Source of the DNA: a bacterium D16-56 | GTDB lineage: Bacteria > Bacillota > Clostridia > Lachnospirales > Lachnospiraceae | NCBI GenBank assembly: GCA_003611875.1 | Contig: RAYY01000009.1 | Coordinates: forward strand, 62,001-126,000 | Length of the DNA stretch: 64,000 bases | Direction: 5' to 3' | Part shown: positions 25,376 to 35,087 of the stretch, piece by piece | Numbering within the stretch: position 1 is the first letter of the stretch | How the letters are laid out: the number at the start of each line of letters is the position of its first letter | Translations under genes and position numbers: made by a program | The notes under the pieces: model-generated | Database searches by the model: none | Seen by the model: the letters and a program-made list of their open reading frames with translations, nothing else | What the model was told of the DNA's origin: nothing

Positions 25376-27040
25376 TCATTTTTTTGTTTTTATTCCATGA
25401 ACCAATTCCTTCATTTCTCTGGCATTCTGCCGCACTGCATCCGTAATCTGAGCGCCTCCCAAAAGCCTTGCCAATTCTTCAATCATCTCCTCCTCCAAAA
25501 GCTTTCGAATCCTGGTGGTAGTCTTTTTGCCTTCTGCTGATTTGGCAATCTCATAATGGCAATCTGCCATTGCTGCAATCTGAGGAAGATGGGTAATACA
25601 GATAACCTGATGGCTTTTGGAAATCACCGCCAACTGCTCGGAAACCTTCTGTGCCGTTCTTCCACTGATTCCCGTATCAATCTCGTCAAAAATCAATGTG
25701 GGAATGGCATCGCTGTCTGCCAGTACTGTCTTGATCGCCAGCATAACACGGGACAGCTCGCCTCCTGACGCCACCATTCCCAAAGATCGTTTGGGTTCTC
25801 CCGGATTGGTGGAAATCATAAACTCTGCCTCATCATACCCCAGGGCAGTAAAATTCTTCAGCCGCTTAAACTCCATGGAAAAATCCACATCCAGAAAGTT
25901 TAAATCCACAAGTCCCTTTTTGATCTGATCCGCTAAAGTCTTTGCCGCAGATTTCCGCTCCTTTGACAGCTTGCCGCACAGCTTCTCCAGCTTTTCCTTT
26001 ACCTGTTCATATTCTTTCTCCGTTTTCTTGCGGTATTCGTCATAATTCTCCAGCTTCTCCAGCCTGGCTTTCTTTTCCTCCAGCGCTTTCTCAATCTGCC
26101 TGATTGTGCCGCCATATTTTGCCTGCAATCCATGAATCAGATCCAGCCGTTCTTCGATCTGAGCCATTTCCTTCTCATCAAAGGTCTGATCGTCTAAGTA
26201 GACGCTGATTGCATGACGCACATCATTTAAAATCGATTCCACATCATAAAGCTGATCCTGGATTCCTTTTAGCTCCTCATCATAGGATACCACCTCGTTG
26301 ACCTGGCGGATTGCCTGACCAACGCCTTCTGTCTCCACTGCCTCATAAGCCCTTGACAAGCTTTCCAAAATCCGCCTTCCGTGGGAATATCTCCGATATT
26401 GCTCTGTCAGGCTCTCCTCCTCGCCTTCCCTCAGCTCTGCGGCCTCAATCTCGCTGATCTCAAACTGCAGAAAATCCATCTCTCGGTTCCGGCTTTCCTG
26501 ATCTCCCCCAGACTCCTCCAAAGCAGCCTCAAGTGTCTTATATTGCCGGTACGCCTCTGCCACCTGATCTTTCAGCAAACTGGTACGGGATTTTGCAAAA
26601 GTATCAAGAATTTCCAGATGCTTGGAAACATGCAGCAGCGATTGATGCTCGTGCTGACCATGAATATCAATAAGAAGTCCTGTCACCTGACGCAGCCGTG
26701 CCGCAGTCACGGTCTCATCGTTGATTTTGCTGACACTGCGGGTCGGCAGAAGCTTCCGGGTAACGATCACAAGCCCATCCTCATCCGGATAGATCTCATA
26801 CTTCTCCAGCTCCTTTTTCCGTTCTTCATTGACAGAAAACACCAGCTCTACATATCCCTGCTCCGCACCGCTGCGGATAATATCCTTGGGCGCTTTCTGT
26901 CCCAAAGCCAGATTCACGGATCCGATGATAATAGACTTTCCTGCACCGGTTTCTCCCGTCAGGATATTCAGTCCCGAGCCAAATTCCACATCCGCCCGCT
27001 CAATCAACGCCAGGTTTTTCACATGCAACTCTAAAAGCAT
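25376..27040 (-). CDS. recN: DNA repair protein RecN
   Basis: 554 residues from the ATG at 27040, which follows AAAGGAGG; the open frame extends to 27142 but that would overlap the argR end without an RBS. Walker A is LTGETGAGKSIIIGSV near residue 30; a long coiled coil fills the middle; the C-terminus has ASGGELSRVMLAIK (signature), LIFDEIDTGISG (Walker B) and ITHLPQIAAMADCHY. SMC-like ATPase acting early at DNA double-strand breaks. Placed between argR and spoIVB as in most Firmicutes. Confidence 0.95.
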   Translation of the reverse strand: MLLELHVKNLALIERADVEFGSGLNILTGETGAGKSIIIGSVNLALGQKAPKDIIRSGAEQGYVELVFSVNEERKKELEKYEIYPDEDGLVIVTRKLLPTRSVSKINDETVTAARLRQVTGLLIDIHGQHEHQSLLHVSKHLEILDTFAKSRTSLLKDQVAEAYRQYKTLEAALEESGGDQESRNREMDFLQFEISEIEAAELREGEEESLTEQYRRYSHGRRILESLSRAYEAVETEGVGQAIRQVNEVVSYDEELKGIQDQLYDVESILNDVRHAISVYLDDQTFDEKEMAQIEERLDLIHGLQAKYGGTIRQIEKALEEKKARLEKLENYDEYRKKTEKEYEQVKEKLEKLCGKLSKERKSAAKTLADQIKKGLVDLNFLDVDFSMEFKRLKNFTALGYDEAEFMISTNPGEPKRSLGMVASGGELSRVMLAIKTVLADSDAIPTLIFDEIDTGISGRTAQKVSEQLAVISKSHQVICITHLPQIAAMADCHYEIAKSAEGKKTTTRIRKLLEEEMIEELARLLGGAQITDAVRQNAREMKELVHGIKTKK

Positions 27041-27068
27041 TTTTCCTCCTTTTTCATCCATGAACAAT

Positions 27069-27536
27069 CTATTCACCGGAATTTCTGCTGTTCTGCACCA
27101 ATTTGCGAATCCTTTCCATAACCAGAATCGTATCATCCACACTTCTCACCGCGCACATGATCGTATCATCGCCAGCAATGCAGCCTACGATTTCATAAAA
27201 ATGGATGGCGTCCAAAGCTGCCGCCACCGCCATAGCCATCCCGGAAACCGTCTTGATTACCAGAATATTCTGCGCCATATCCATAGACAAATAACCATCT
27301 CTTAATATTCGGATATATTTATCACTGAAGGATTCCTGGTTCTGCATGACCACATACCGCTGTTTGTTGTTCTCGCCAGGAACCTTTGTCAGCTTCAGCT
27401 CTCGAATATCCCTGGAAACCGTGGCCTGCGTCACCCGAAATCCAGCCTCCTTTAAGTAATCTGCCAACTCCTCCTGAGTCTCAATTTCATACTTTCCAAT
27501 CAGTTCCACAATCTTGCTGTGCCGCTCCAACTTCAT
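27069..27536 (-). CDS. argR: Arginine repressor ArgR/AhrC
   Basis: About 155 residues. N-terminal winged helix with QEELADYLKEAGFRVTQATV and SRDIRELKL; C-terminal arginine-binding and oligomerisation domain with GCIAGDDTIMCAV. The ATG at 27536 after an AGAGGG is preferred over 27557. It controls arginine metabolism in Firmicutes; the 248-base spacer upstream carries a duplicated segment with an ARG-box-like palindrome, suggesting autoregulation. Confidence 0.93.
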   Translation of the reverse strand: MKLERHSKIVELIGKYEIETQEELADYLKEAGFRVTQATVSRDIRELKLTKVPGENNKQRYVVMQNQESFSDKYIRILRDGYLSMDMAQNILVIKTVSGMAMAVAAALDAIHFYEIVGCIAGDDTIMCAVRSVDDTILVMERIRKLVQNSRNSGE

Positions 27537-27541
27537 TTTTC

Positions 27542-27664
27542 CCTCTTTCCTGTGCATGTTTTACAGCACAAACAGGTATGTGTGAAATGCTTTTCTTTCA
27601 TCGTTTCCTCTTTCCTGTGCACGTTTCACAGCACAAACAGGTATAGGTGAAGTATTTTTCTTTC
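27542..27664. repeat. Direct duplication (58 bp, period 65) upstream of argR
   Basis: Copies at 27542-27599 and 27607-27664 agree at about 51 of 58 positions. Each contains a dyad TGTGC...GCACA. The argR-proximal copy reaches to within a few bases of the argR start and covers its ribosome-binding region. Confidence 0.85.
27583..27600. promoter_or_regulatory. argR operator: Candidate ARG box in the argR leader
   Basis: The 18-base sequence TGAAATGCTTTTCTTTCA has TGAAA and TTTCA arms eight bases apart, similar in size and spacing to known ARG boxes. The matching site in the second duplicate is degenerate. Confidence 0.35.
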
Positions 27665-27784
27665 GCCCTTTTCTTTTTCCTGACATGCCTACTGCATCAT
27701 ACAGACAGATTTGGGAAGCGTAATTTCCAAACCCTATCTGCCTGTTTTCCTTTCGTCCCATACAGCGTATTATGATTCTTTCTC

Positions 27785-28705
27785 CTATACACGTGCCAGC
27801 TTTTCCCTGATATTGACCAGAAACGGAACATCCTTCAGCTGAATCAAGGTAGTGTTCTTCTTTGATTCCCGAATCCTCAGCACTTCACTGCTGTCTAAAT
27901 CGATCACCTGATCCCCGTCAAACACTGCCATCTGCTTCTGTCCCACATTTTTCAGAACCCGAATGCCGATCTCATCCTGATGAGAAAGAATAATACTCCG
28001 CGAATTGATAGAATGAGAGCAAATAGGCGTTAGTACCATCAGCTTTGCCCCAGGCGTTACGATCGGTCCGCCGGCAGACAGATTATACGCTGTGGAACCA
28101 GTAGGCGTAGCCACAATCATGCCGTCCGCCGTATATTCATTCAGCAGCTCTCCATTTACATAAACCTGAAACTTGAGCACCTGCATTACATCTCTGCGGG
28201 TAAACACAATGTCATTGAGCGCAATTCCATACTTTACAGCGCCTGCATCAATCTTTCCTTCTTCCGGCGGACAGTCGGAAAGGGTCATGCCCCTTGTTCT
28301 GTCTTTGTCCTGTCTGACTACTGCGCCTTCCAGCATCATCCGTCTCTCCAGCCGGAAATGATCCTTCAGCAATGCATCCAGCATAGGAGACAATGCCTCC
28401 CCTCTCGCGATCTGAGTCAAATATCCAAGACTTCCCATATTCACTCCGATCATAGGAATCTGCAGATCTACCAGATCTCTGGCTGCCTGAATCAAGGTGC
28501 CGTCGCCCCCTAAGGTGATCACACACTGGGTATTTTGCGGAATCCGCTTTTGGTCTGTGTAACCATAAGCAGCGCCCTCCCGCCGTTTCTCCTGAGCGCT
28601 TCCTTCACAGACTGCTCCTCTTGCCCGAAGATACCGGGTGATATGCTCCGCCACCTGCACGGCCTCTCTCTTGGAGGGATTTGCGATGAGATAAAAATGT
28701 TTCAT
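27785..28705 (-). CDS. nadK: NAD kinase
   Basis: 306 residues, cytosolic, makes NADP from NAD with ATP. Seen: ITLGGDGTLIQAARD (the GGDGT motif), MIGVNMGSLGYLTQI, NDIVFTRRD, and PTGSTAYNLSAGGPIV. An insertion near residues 145-170 contains a cysteine and charged residues. It lies between tlyA and argR, typical of Lachnospiraceae and relatives. Confidence 0.93.
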   Translation of the reverse strand: MKHFYLIANPSKREAVQVAEHITRYLRARGAVCEGSAQEKRREGAAYGYTDQKRIPQNTQCVITLGGDGTLIQAARDLVDLQIPMIGVNMGSLGYLTQIARGEALSPMLDALLKDHFRLERRMMLEGAVVRQDKDRTRGMTLSDCPPEEGKIDAGAVKYGIALNDIVFTRRDVMQVLKFQVYVNGELLNEYTADGMIVATPTGSTAYNLSAGGPIVTPGAKLMVLTPICSHSINSRSIILSHQDEIGIRVLKNVGQKQMAVFDGDQVIDLDSSEVLRIRESKKNTTLIQLKDVPFLVNIREKLARV

Positions 28706-28755
28706 GGAGTTTCCGATACCTTTCCTGGTTTTAAGTGGTAAAACAATGGTTCTTT

Positions 28756-29733
28756 TTAACCTGTCTGCAGATTCCTGTGAGCCTCCTCCACCACTGCTTT
28801 TGGATCTGCCTTAAATTTGCAAAATACCGTTCCGCTTTCTGCCGCCTGCATGGTACTGTTCGTCTCCTCTGGCAGATTCCCCACCGGCTCCTGCCCCGCC
28901 GCGGCTGTCGCCGGCTCACCTGTCATGCCTTCCTCTGCCCTTTGTCTTGTTCTCCCTGGCTCTCTGAGTAAATCCTCTCCCCCGTCTCCCTCCCCATGCT
29001 TCTGCAGATACACCAAATACTCAATATTCCCTTCCGGCCCCTTGACAGGTGAATATTCCAGATTCAGAATCTCAAATCCCAGCCCCAGCGCATAATTCAT
29101 CACCTTTTGGATCACCTCCAGGTGGGTAGACTTTTCCCGAACCACCCCTTTTTTTCCTACCTTTTCCCTGCCGGCCTCAAATTGAGGCTTAATCAGAGCC
29201 ACGATCTGCCCGTTCTCTGTCAAAAGTCCCTTTACCGGTCCCAAAACCTTTGTCAGTGAGATAAACGACACATCGATAGAAGCAAACTCTATCCTGTCCA
29301 CAATATCGGGCCGGGTCACATACCGGATGTTTGTCCGCTCCATGCAGACTACCCGTTTATCATTGCGAAGCTTCCAGTCAAGCTGTCCATGGCCCACATC
29401 CACCGCATAGACCTTCTGCGCCCCATTCTGCAGCATACAATCAGTAAAGCCTCCGGTTGAAGATCCTACATCCATACAGATCCTTCCTTCCAGTTCTACC
29501 CCAAAACAGTCCACTGCCTTTTCCAGCTTCAAGCCTCCCCGACTTACATATCTGAGGGTGGTTCCCCGAACCTGCACATCTGCCGTCTTGTCAAAAGCAG
29601 CTCCCGGCTTGTCCTCCTTCTGCCCGTTCACATATACAATTCCCGCCATGATAATGGCCTTGGCCTTTTCCCGCGACGGAGCAAGCTTCCGGTTGACCAG
29701 AAGAATATCCAAGCGTTCTTTTTGTTCTTTCAT
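28756..29733 (-). CDS. tlyA: TlyA-family rRNA 2'-O-methyltransferase (S4-FtsJ)
   Basis: 325 residues. N-terminal S4 RNA-binding domain (RLDILLVNRKLAPSREKAKA), then an FtsJ-type methyltransferase domain with DVGSSTGGFTDCML and the KPQFEAGR segment. In characterised members it methylates 16S and 23S rRNA; some are called hemolysin A. The last about 75 residues are an extra Glu/Ala/Gly-rich tail ending with a FCKFKADPKAVVEEAHRN segment, longer than usual. The start overlaps the dxs stop by 4 bases. Confidence 0.88.
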   Translation of the reverse strand: MKEQKERLDILLVNRKLAPSREKAKAIIMAGIVYVNGQKEDKPGAAFDKTADVQVRGTTLRYVSRGGLKLEKAVDCFGVELEGRICMDVGSSTGGFTDCMLQNGAQKVYAVDVGHGQLDWKLRNDKRVVCMERTNIRYVTRPDIVDRIEFASIDVSFISLTKVLGPVKGLLTENGQIVALIKPQFEAGREKVGKKGVVREKSTHLEVIQKVMNYALGLGFEILNLEYSPVKGPEGNIEYLVYLQKHGEGDGGEDLLREPGRTRQRAEEGMTGEPATAAAGQEPVGNLPEETNSTMQAAESGTVFCKFKADPKAVVEEAHRNLQTG

Positions 29734-31628
29734 ATTGTTTTTAATTCCTTCTTATACGTTAACCCCTCCGGATAAAATTCCCTCATGGCCCTTATAACCG
29801 AATCACTGTCAATCCCCAGGCTTTCCCGCAGCACTGACACATTTCCATGCTCTACATAGGCGTCCGGCAACGCAATATTCAGTACCTTTACATCAGGCGC
29901 CCATCTGTGAATCAATGCCGTGACCTGCAGTCCGAAACCGCCCTGCAGCACATTCTCCTCCAAACTAACTATCAGCTTGTGAGTCTCTGCCAGCCGCTTC
30001 ACCAATTCTTCATCCACAGGCTTAATAAAGCGTCCGTTAGCAAGGGTACAAAAAATCCCCTCCTCCTTCAGCTTATCCCGCACATGCTCTGCCGTGCTGA
30101 CCATACTCCCCACTGCCAGAAGGGCAATCTCCCTGCCCTCATACAAAATCTCACCTTTTCCATATTCAATAGGCGAATCAAACTCTTTCAGTCCCCGATA
30201 AGCCTGTCCTCTGGGATACCGGATGGCAATTGGCCTGTCAAATTCGTTTATGGCAAACTCCAGTTCCCTTTGCAGTTCCCACAGGTTCTTGGGCGCCATA
30301 ACGCTCATATTGGGAATGGAAGTCAGATAAGACAGGTCAAAAATTCCCTGATGAGTCTCCCCGTCGCTTCCCACCAGACCAGCCCGATCCAGAGCAAATA
30401 CTACCGGAAGATTCTGAATACACACATCATGGAGAATCTGGTCAAACCCTCTCTGCAGAAAAGAAGAATACACTGCTACCACCGGCTTCATCCCTGCTGC
30501 CGCCATGCCTGCCGCTGAAGTCACCCCATGCTGCTCTGCAATCCCCACATCAAAAAACCGTTCCGGAAACCGTTTGGCAAATGCTTTCAGTCCCGTGCCG
30601 TCAGGCATTGCTGCTGTGATTGCCACCAGCCTCGGATTTCTTTCCGCTAATTGACACAATTTCTTGGAAAACACATCCGTATAACCCGGATAGATCTTTT
30701 TCTTAAGAGGCTTGCCTGTAGCCGGGTCAAAGGACTCCACTCCATGAAACCGCTCAGGATTTTTCTGGGCAGGACCATACCCCTTTCCCTTAACTGTATT
30801 TACGTGAACCAGCACCGCATGATCCAGCTTCCTGGCCTCACGGAAAATCTTTACCATAGCCTTTACATTATGTCCATCCACCGGGCCCAAATAGGTAATT
30901 CCCATATTTTCGAACAACATGCCTGGAATCACAAGCTGCTTAATACTGTTCTTGGTCCGGCTGATCTTGTCCACCAGCCCGCCTCCAATTACAGGAATCT
31001 TCGTAAGTGCAGCCGTCACATCCTTTTTCAGTCTGTTATATGCCTTATCGGAACGAATACCATTTAAATATCGGGAAATCCCTCCCACATTCTCTGAGAT
31101 AGACATATTATTGTCATTTAATACAATAATAAAATTTTTCTTCATCCGTGCCGCATTATTCAAAGCCTCATATGCCATACCACCGGTCAGCGCACCGTCT
31201 CCGATCACGGACACCACCCCGTAGTCCTCCCCCAGAAGATCCCTTCCCTGGGCCATTCCCAATCCTGCAGAAATGGAGGTAGAGCTGTGGCCTGTATCAA
31301 AGGCATCATAAGGACTTTCCTTCCTTTTGGGAAAACCGCTTAGTCCCCCATACTGACGCAGCTCATCAAACATCTCCCGCCGTCCGCTTAAAATCTTATG
31401 GGTATAGGACTGATGCCCCACATCCCAAATCACTTTATCTGCAGGAAGGTCAAAAGCAAGATACAGTGCAATGGTCAGCTCCACCACACCCAGGTTGGAG
31501 GCCAGATGTCCCCCCGTAACACTAATCTTTTCGACCAAAAAGCTGCGGATCTCCTCTGCCAAGTCTTTTAACTCCTCAGTGCTCAAATCCTTTATATCAT
31601 GCGGTTCCTTTATCTGTTCCAACAGCAT
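29730..31628 (-). CDS. dxs: 1-deoxy-D-xylulose-5-phosphate synthase
   Basis: 632 residues. Thiamine diphosphate binding motif GDGALTGGMAYEALN to LNDNNMSIS, the early GHQSYTHKILSGR motif, and the transketolase-like second half with GIAEQHGVTSAAG and YPRGQ. First enzyme of the MEP isoprenoid pathway (pyruvate plus glyceraldehyde 3-phosphate). The ATG at 31628 has GAGGAG ten bases upstream; a TTG at 31634 is the alternative. Follows ispA. Confidence 0.95.
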   Translation of the reverse strand: MLLEQIKEPHDIKDLSTEELKDLAEEIRSFLVEKISVTGGHLASNLGVVELTIALYLAFDLPADKVIWDVGHQSYTHKILSGRREMFDELRQYGGLSGFPKRKESPYDAFDTGHSSTSISAGLGMAQGRDLLGEDYGVVSVIGDGALTGGMAYEALNNAARMKKNFIIVLNDNNMSISENVGGISRYLNGIRSDKAYNRLKKDVTAALTKIPVIGGGLVDKISRTKNSIKQLVIPGMLFENMGITYLGPVDGHNVKAMVKIFREARKLDHAVLVHVNTVKGKGYGPAQKNPERFHGVESFDPATGKPLKKKIYPGYTDVFSKKLCQLAERNPRLVAITAAMPDGTGLKAFAKRFPERFFDVGIAEQHGVTSAAGMAAAGMKPVVAVYSSFLQRGFDQILHDVCIQNLPVVFALDRAGLVGSDGETHQGIFDLSYLTSIPNMSVMAPKNLWELQRELEFAINEFDRPIAIRYPRGQAYRGLKEFDSPIEYGKGEILYEGREIALLAVGSMVSTAEHVRDKLKEEGIFCTLANGRFIKPVDEELVKRLAETHKLIVSLEENVLQGGFGLQVTALIHRWAPDVKVLNIALPDAYVEHGNVSVLRESLGIDSDSVIRAMREFYPEGLTYKKELKTI

Positions 31629-31643
31629 AAACAACCCACTCCT

Positions 31644-32561
31644 CTATTTTTCTCTGGTAATCAGCATTTGTATCAAGCCTTCCAGAAATGGATTCTCTCC
31701 TGGAAGAAGATGCAGAAGCTTTATGGCCTCTGCAGACATCTTAGCCACATCCGCCCGTGCCTTGTCAATGCCCTCCAGCGTCACATAGGTAGTCTTCTGA
31801 TTTCTCTCATCGCTGAGCGCCGGCTTGCCAAGCTGCTCTGTGGTAGCCGTCACATCCAAAATATCATCTTGTATCTGAAACGCCACTCCCACTAAGGAAG
31901 CCAGCCGCTCCACGATAGATAAGGCAGAGGCATCCGCTCCGCCTAAAAGAGCGCCGATCATCATAGACGCCTCCAAAAGAGCGCCTGTTTTCAGATGATA
32001 AATAAAATCCAGCTTTTCTCGCGGTATCGGCTGATTGGTCAGCTCTACATCCACAACCTGTCCGCCGATCATCCCATAGATACCGGTTTTCTCAGCCATC
32101 AGCCCTATGGCACGAGCCACTGTCCCTCCATTCTCCGTCATGGCGCATGCCTTTGCCGCTGTCTCCACCGCATAGATCAGCAGCGCATCGCCTGCCAAAA
32201 CCGCCATATCATATCCATATTTCACCCATGTGGTAGGCTTTCCCCGCCGCAGCTCATCGTTGTCCATACAAGGCAGATCATCATGAATCAGGGATGAGGT
32301 ATGAATCATCTCAATCGCAGCCATAAATGGCTCGACCTCCTGTCCGCTGCCGCCGAACAGGCGGTAAGTCTCCTGCATCAGCATGGGCCTTAACCGCTTT
32401 CCTCCGGCCCGCACACTGTAATTCATAGCCTCAAAAACCGTCCTCTGATGTCCTGTCTCATGGGGAAGATACTGCTCTATCACTTCTTCCGCCTGACGTG
32501 TCCGCAGCACAAGCTGCTCCTGCATGTCCGCCCTCTCGTCTGCTTTCTTAGACATCTCCAT
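31644..32561 (-). CDS. ispA: Polyprenyl synthetase (farnesyl diphosphate synthase type)
   Basis: 305 residues. First Asp-rich motif in LIHDDLPCMDNDELRRGKPT, second in QIQDDILDV, plus GGKRLRPML. Condenses IPP with allylic diphosphates to make FPP. It overlaps xseB by 14 bases, AGGAG precedes the start, and the dxs gene follows, so two steps of isoprenoid synthesis are linked in one operon. Product chain length cannot be proven by eye. Confidence 0.92.
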   Translation of the reverse strand: MEMSKKADERADMQEQLVLRTRQAEEVIEQYLPHETGHQRTVFEAMNYSVRAGGKRLRPMLMQETYRLFGGSGQEVEPFMAAIEMIHTSSLIHDDLPCMDNDELRRGKPTTWVKYGYDMAVLAGDALLIYAVETAAKACAMTENGGTVARAIGLMAEKTGIYGMIGGQVVDVELTNQPIPREKLDFIYHLKTGALLEASMMIGALLGGADASALSIVERLASLVGVAFQIQDDILDVTATTEQLGKPALSDERNQKTTYVTLEGIDKARADVAKMSAEAIKLLHLLPGENPFLEGLIQMLITREK

Positions 32562-32751
32562 CTATCTCCTGACCTCCCTGCAGTACCATGATCTTTTTTT
32601 CTACCTTATCAATCTTTTCCCCACAGGCCCGAACCAGCTTCATCCCTGCTTCGTAGAAGGTAAAGGAATCCTCCAGGGAGGTATCCGCTGCTTCCATCTT
32701 CTCCATGATCTGATCCAGCTCCTCAAATATTTCCTCGATTGATTTGTCCAT
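32548..32751 (-). CDS. xseB: Exonuclease VII small subunit
   Basis: 67 residues, the family size, mostly helical, with the core FEELDQIMEKMEAADTSLED and FYEAGMKLVRACGEKID. It forms the holoenzyme with XseA encoded just upstream (64-base gap) and overlaps ispA. Confidence 0.92.
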   Translation of the reverse strand: MDKSIEEIFEELDQIMEKMEAADTSLEDSFTFYEAGMKLVRACGEKIDKVEKKIMVLQGGQEIDGDV

Positions 32752-32815
32752 ACTCCCTGTACTCCTTTTAAACGATTCTTTTTTCCTATATTCTTCAGAT
32801 ATTACGTGGTATGAA

Positions 32816-34021
32816 TTATTCTAATTCTTCAACCTCTGTCACCTGGGCCTTCAATCTCCCGTCCAAAACTCTCACTGCCACAAAATCTCCCGCTTTCACG
32901 CCATTTACGCTTTCTATCCGCTCCCCGTCTTCACGGGTCACAAAACCGAATCCATTGCTGATCCTTTTAAGCGGCGACAGCCCGTGAAGCTGCCCGATTA
33001 TCAGCTCCAGCCTGTGCTTTGCATCCTCAAGCCGCCTCTCCATACTATTCCGGATCCGGTCCTCTGCCAGAACAAGCTGCTGCCGTTTCTCATTTACCAT
33101 CCGCATCGGCTCTCGAAACTGCAGCCGCATGCGATACTGGCCGATCTGATAGCGCAGCCGCTCCATTCTTCTTCCCATGGCACGGACAAGAGCTTTTTCA
33201 TATATCAGCCGCTGCTCCTCAAACTGCCGGTAATCAAACACCGCCAGCTCTGCTGCCGCAGAGGGTGTGGGCGCACGCAGGTCTGCTGCATAATCTGCAA
33301 TGGTCACATCCGTCTCATGCCCCACCGCCGAGATCACAGGCGTCTGACAGTCAAAGATCGCCCTGGCCACCACTTCCTCATTAAATGCCCATAAGTCCTC
33401 AATAGAGCCTCCGCCCCGTCCCACGATCAAAACATCCAGCCCCATCTGATCTAAGGTTCGAATCCCTGCCGCAATACTGGCAGCCGCCCCTGCTCCCTGA
33501 ACCAACGCCGGATAAAGCACCAGCTGCACGTATGGATTGCGCCTGGCAGAAATATTCATAATATCCCGGATTGCCGCCCCGGTGGGCGCTGTGACCACAC
33601 CTATCCTGGCTGCATACTTGGGAATCGGCTGCTTATACTCTGGAGCAAACATCCCCATCTCATCCAACTCATCCCGCAGCCGCAAAAACCGCTCAAATAA
33701 TCCCCCCAGCCCGTCCAGCTCAATTTTTTTTGCATAGAGCTGATACTTTCCGTCCCGCTCATACACATCCACAGTGCCTGACACCACCACCTGCTGCCCC
33801 TCCTGCATCTGAAACCGGAGTCCTGTGCGGCGCTGCCCTGCAAACATCACTGATGCCAATGTTCCCCCTGCATCCTTTAACGTAAAATAAATGTGACCGG
33901 AGGAATGGTACTTGCAGTTAGATACTTCCCCCCGCACGGTAATCCTGCTGAGGGCAAAATCCTGGGCAAACATATTCTTAATATAAGAATTAACCTGTGA
34001 AACCGAATAAACACTTGCCAT
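32816..34021 (-). CDS. xseA: Exonuclease VII large subunit
   Basis: 401 residues. N-terminal OB fold (VRGEVSNCKYHSSGHIYFTLKD region) and catalytic domain with ISARRNPYVQLVLYPALVQG, GRGGGSIEDLWAFNEE and SAVGHETDVTIADYAADLRA, followed by a coiled coil. Degrades single-stranded DNA. Starts directly after the nusB stop. Confidence 0.95.
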   Translation of the reverse strand: MASVYSVSQVNSYIKNMFAQDFALSRITVRGEVSNCKYHSSGHIYFTLKDAGGTLASVMFAGQRRTGLRFQMQEGQQVVVSGTVDVYERDGKYQLYAKKIELDGLGGLFERFLRLRDELDEMGMFAPEYKQPIPKYAARIGVVTAPTGAAIRDIMNISARRNPYVQLVLYPALVQGAGAAASIAAGIRTLDQMGLDVLIVGRGGGSIEDLWAFNEEVVARAIFDCQTPVISAVGHETDVTIADYAADLRAPTPSAAAELAVFDYRQFEEQRLIYEKALVRAMGRRMERLRYQIGQYRMRLQFREPMRMVNEKRQQLVLAEDRIRNSMERRLEDAKHRLELIIGQLHGLSPLKRISNGFGFVTREDGERIESVNGVKAGDFVAVRVLDGRLKAQVTEVEELE

Positions 34022-34022
34022 A

Positions 34023-34475
34023 CTATTCTGCTGTCACCAGCTTTGCCAAAATCCCATTAATAAAAGCCGGAGAATCCTTTCCTCCGTATTTCTTTGCCAG
34101 ATCCACCGCCTCATTAATCGCCACCTTCTCCGGCACCTCTGTATCATACAGCATCTCATACAAAGCCTGCCGCAGAATCGTCAGCTCCACCCTTCCCATC
34201 CGGCGGGTCTTCCAGCCCTGTGCCACCTCGTTAAGCCGTCCGTCCAGCTCCGGGATCCTTGCCGCCATATCCTCTACCCGCTCTGTCAGGAATGCCCGCT
34301 CCTTCTCCTTCATCTCCACCCGATGAATGATCTCCACTGTGCCGTCTTCCATGGTATCCTCCTCCTCAGGCGAATCAAAATACTGCTGCGCCTGCTTGGC
34401 TGTATCCTCCGAAGGATAAAACCCCACGCCAAACAGCATCTTAAAGCAATGTTCCCGCATTTCCCTCCTGGTCAT
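34023..34475 (-). CDS. nusB: Transcription antitermination factor NusB
   Basis: 150 residues; helical RNA-binding protein with REMREHCFKMLFGVGFYP at the N-terminus, EKVAINEAVDLAKKYGG and PAFINGILAKL at the C-terminus. Works with NusE in rRNA antitermination. First gene of the operon; GGGAGG precedes the start. Confidence 0.93.
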   Translation of the reverse strand: MTRREMREHCFKMLFGVGFYPSEDTAKQAQQYFDSPEEEDTMEDGTVEIIHRVEMKEKERAFLTERVEDMAARIPELDGRLNEVAQGWKTRRMGRVELTILRQALYEMLYDTEVPEKVAINEAVDLAKKYGGKDSPAFINGILAKLVTAE

Positions 34476-34616
34476 GCCAATCTTCCTCCCGGTAATGAAC
34501 TCATATCGTTAAACTTTGTTTATCATATCATATTTTGATAGGAACCACAAGCTTTAGTAAACCCAGCAGCCAAGCCAGCTTTTTTCCGCAGATCTGCGGC
34601 CCTTTGTCTACGGCCT

Positions 34617-34892
34617 TTAATCATTATCCGGCATTAGCTTGATTCGTACCATGATCTGCCGGACAAAGCTCCCCTCTGGCAGATTCATATCCTCCGGATG
34701 GCTCTGAGCGGGAAATTCCCCGCCCTCCTCCAGCTCCACACTCAGCCAGTTATAGGCTGCCTCCCGTGCGTCCTCCAATGCATCCTCCAAATCCGGTCCG
34801 TCCGCTTCACAGCACTCCAGATCCGGAAATTCTACATGAAATCCCTTTCCCTCTTTATGGGGTGTAAAAATCGCCGGATACGTAAACGTCAT
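34617..34892 (-). CDS. HicB-like small protein, no HicA partner
   Basis: 91 residues with the HicB N-terminal fold: YPAIFTPHKEGKGFHVEFPD, then DLEDALEDAREAAYNWL. The DNA-binding C-terminal domain of full antitoxins is absent and no hicA is next to it. The ATG at 34892 has GGAG nine bases upstream and is preferred over 34907. Such solitary HicB-like proteins are common in Firmicutes; function unknown. Confidence 0.75.
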   Translation of the reverse strand: MTFTYPAIFTPHKEGKGFHVEFPDLECCEADGPDLEDALEDAREAAYNWLSVELEEGGEFPAQSHPEDMNLPEGSFVRQIMVRIKLMPDND

Positions 34893-35026
34893 AAGCCATA
34901 TCTCCATTTCTTTTCCAATTTCTTTTCATATTTTGTCAATAAGATGATTGATTCCCTCCATTATAAATTCCTGCCAGACAGATGTCAAATATCTCTTTTT
35001 ATCTTTTATAAAATAAAAAGAAAAAA

Positions 35027-35061
35027 AGCTGAAAACCCAGATAAACTCTAAGCTCTCAGCT
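35027..35061 (-). terminator. Terminator after sodC
   Basis: AGCTGA (35027-35032) and TCAGCT (35056-35061) pair around a long loop, followed on the minus strand by a run of seven T. Starts 27 bases after the sodC-like stop. Confidence 0.6.
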
Positions 35062-35087
35062 ATTTTTGTTTATAACCCCTTGTAAAT

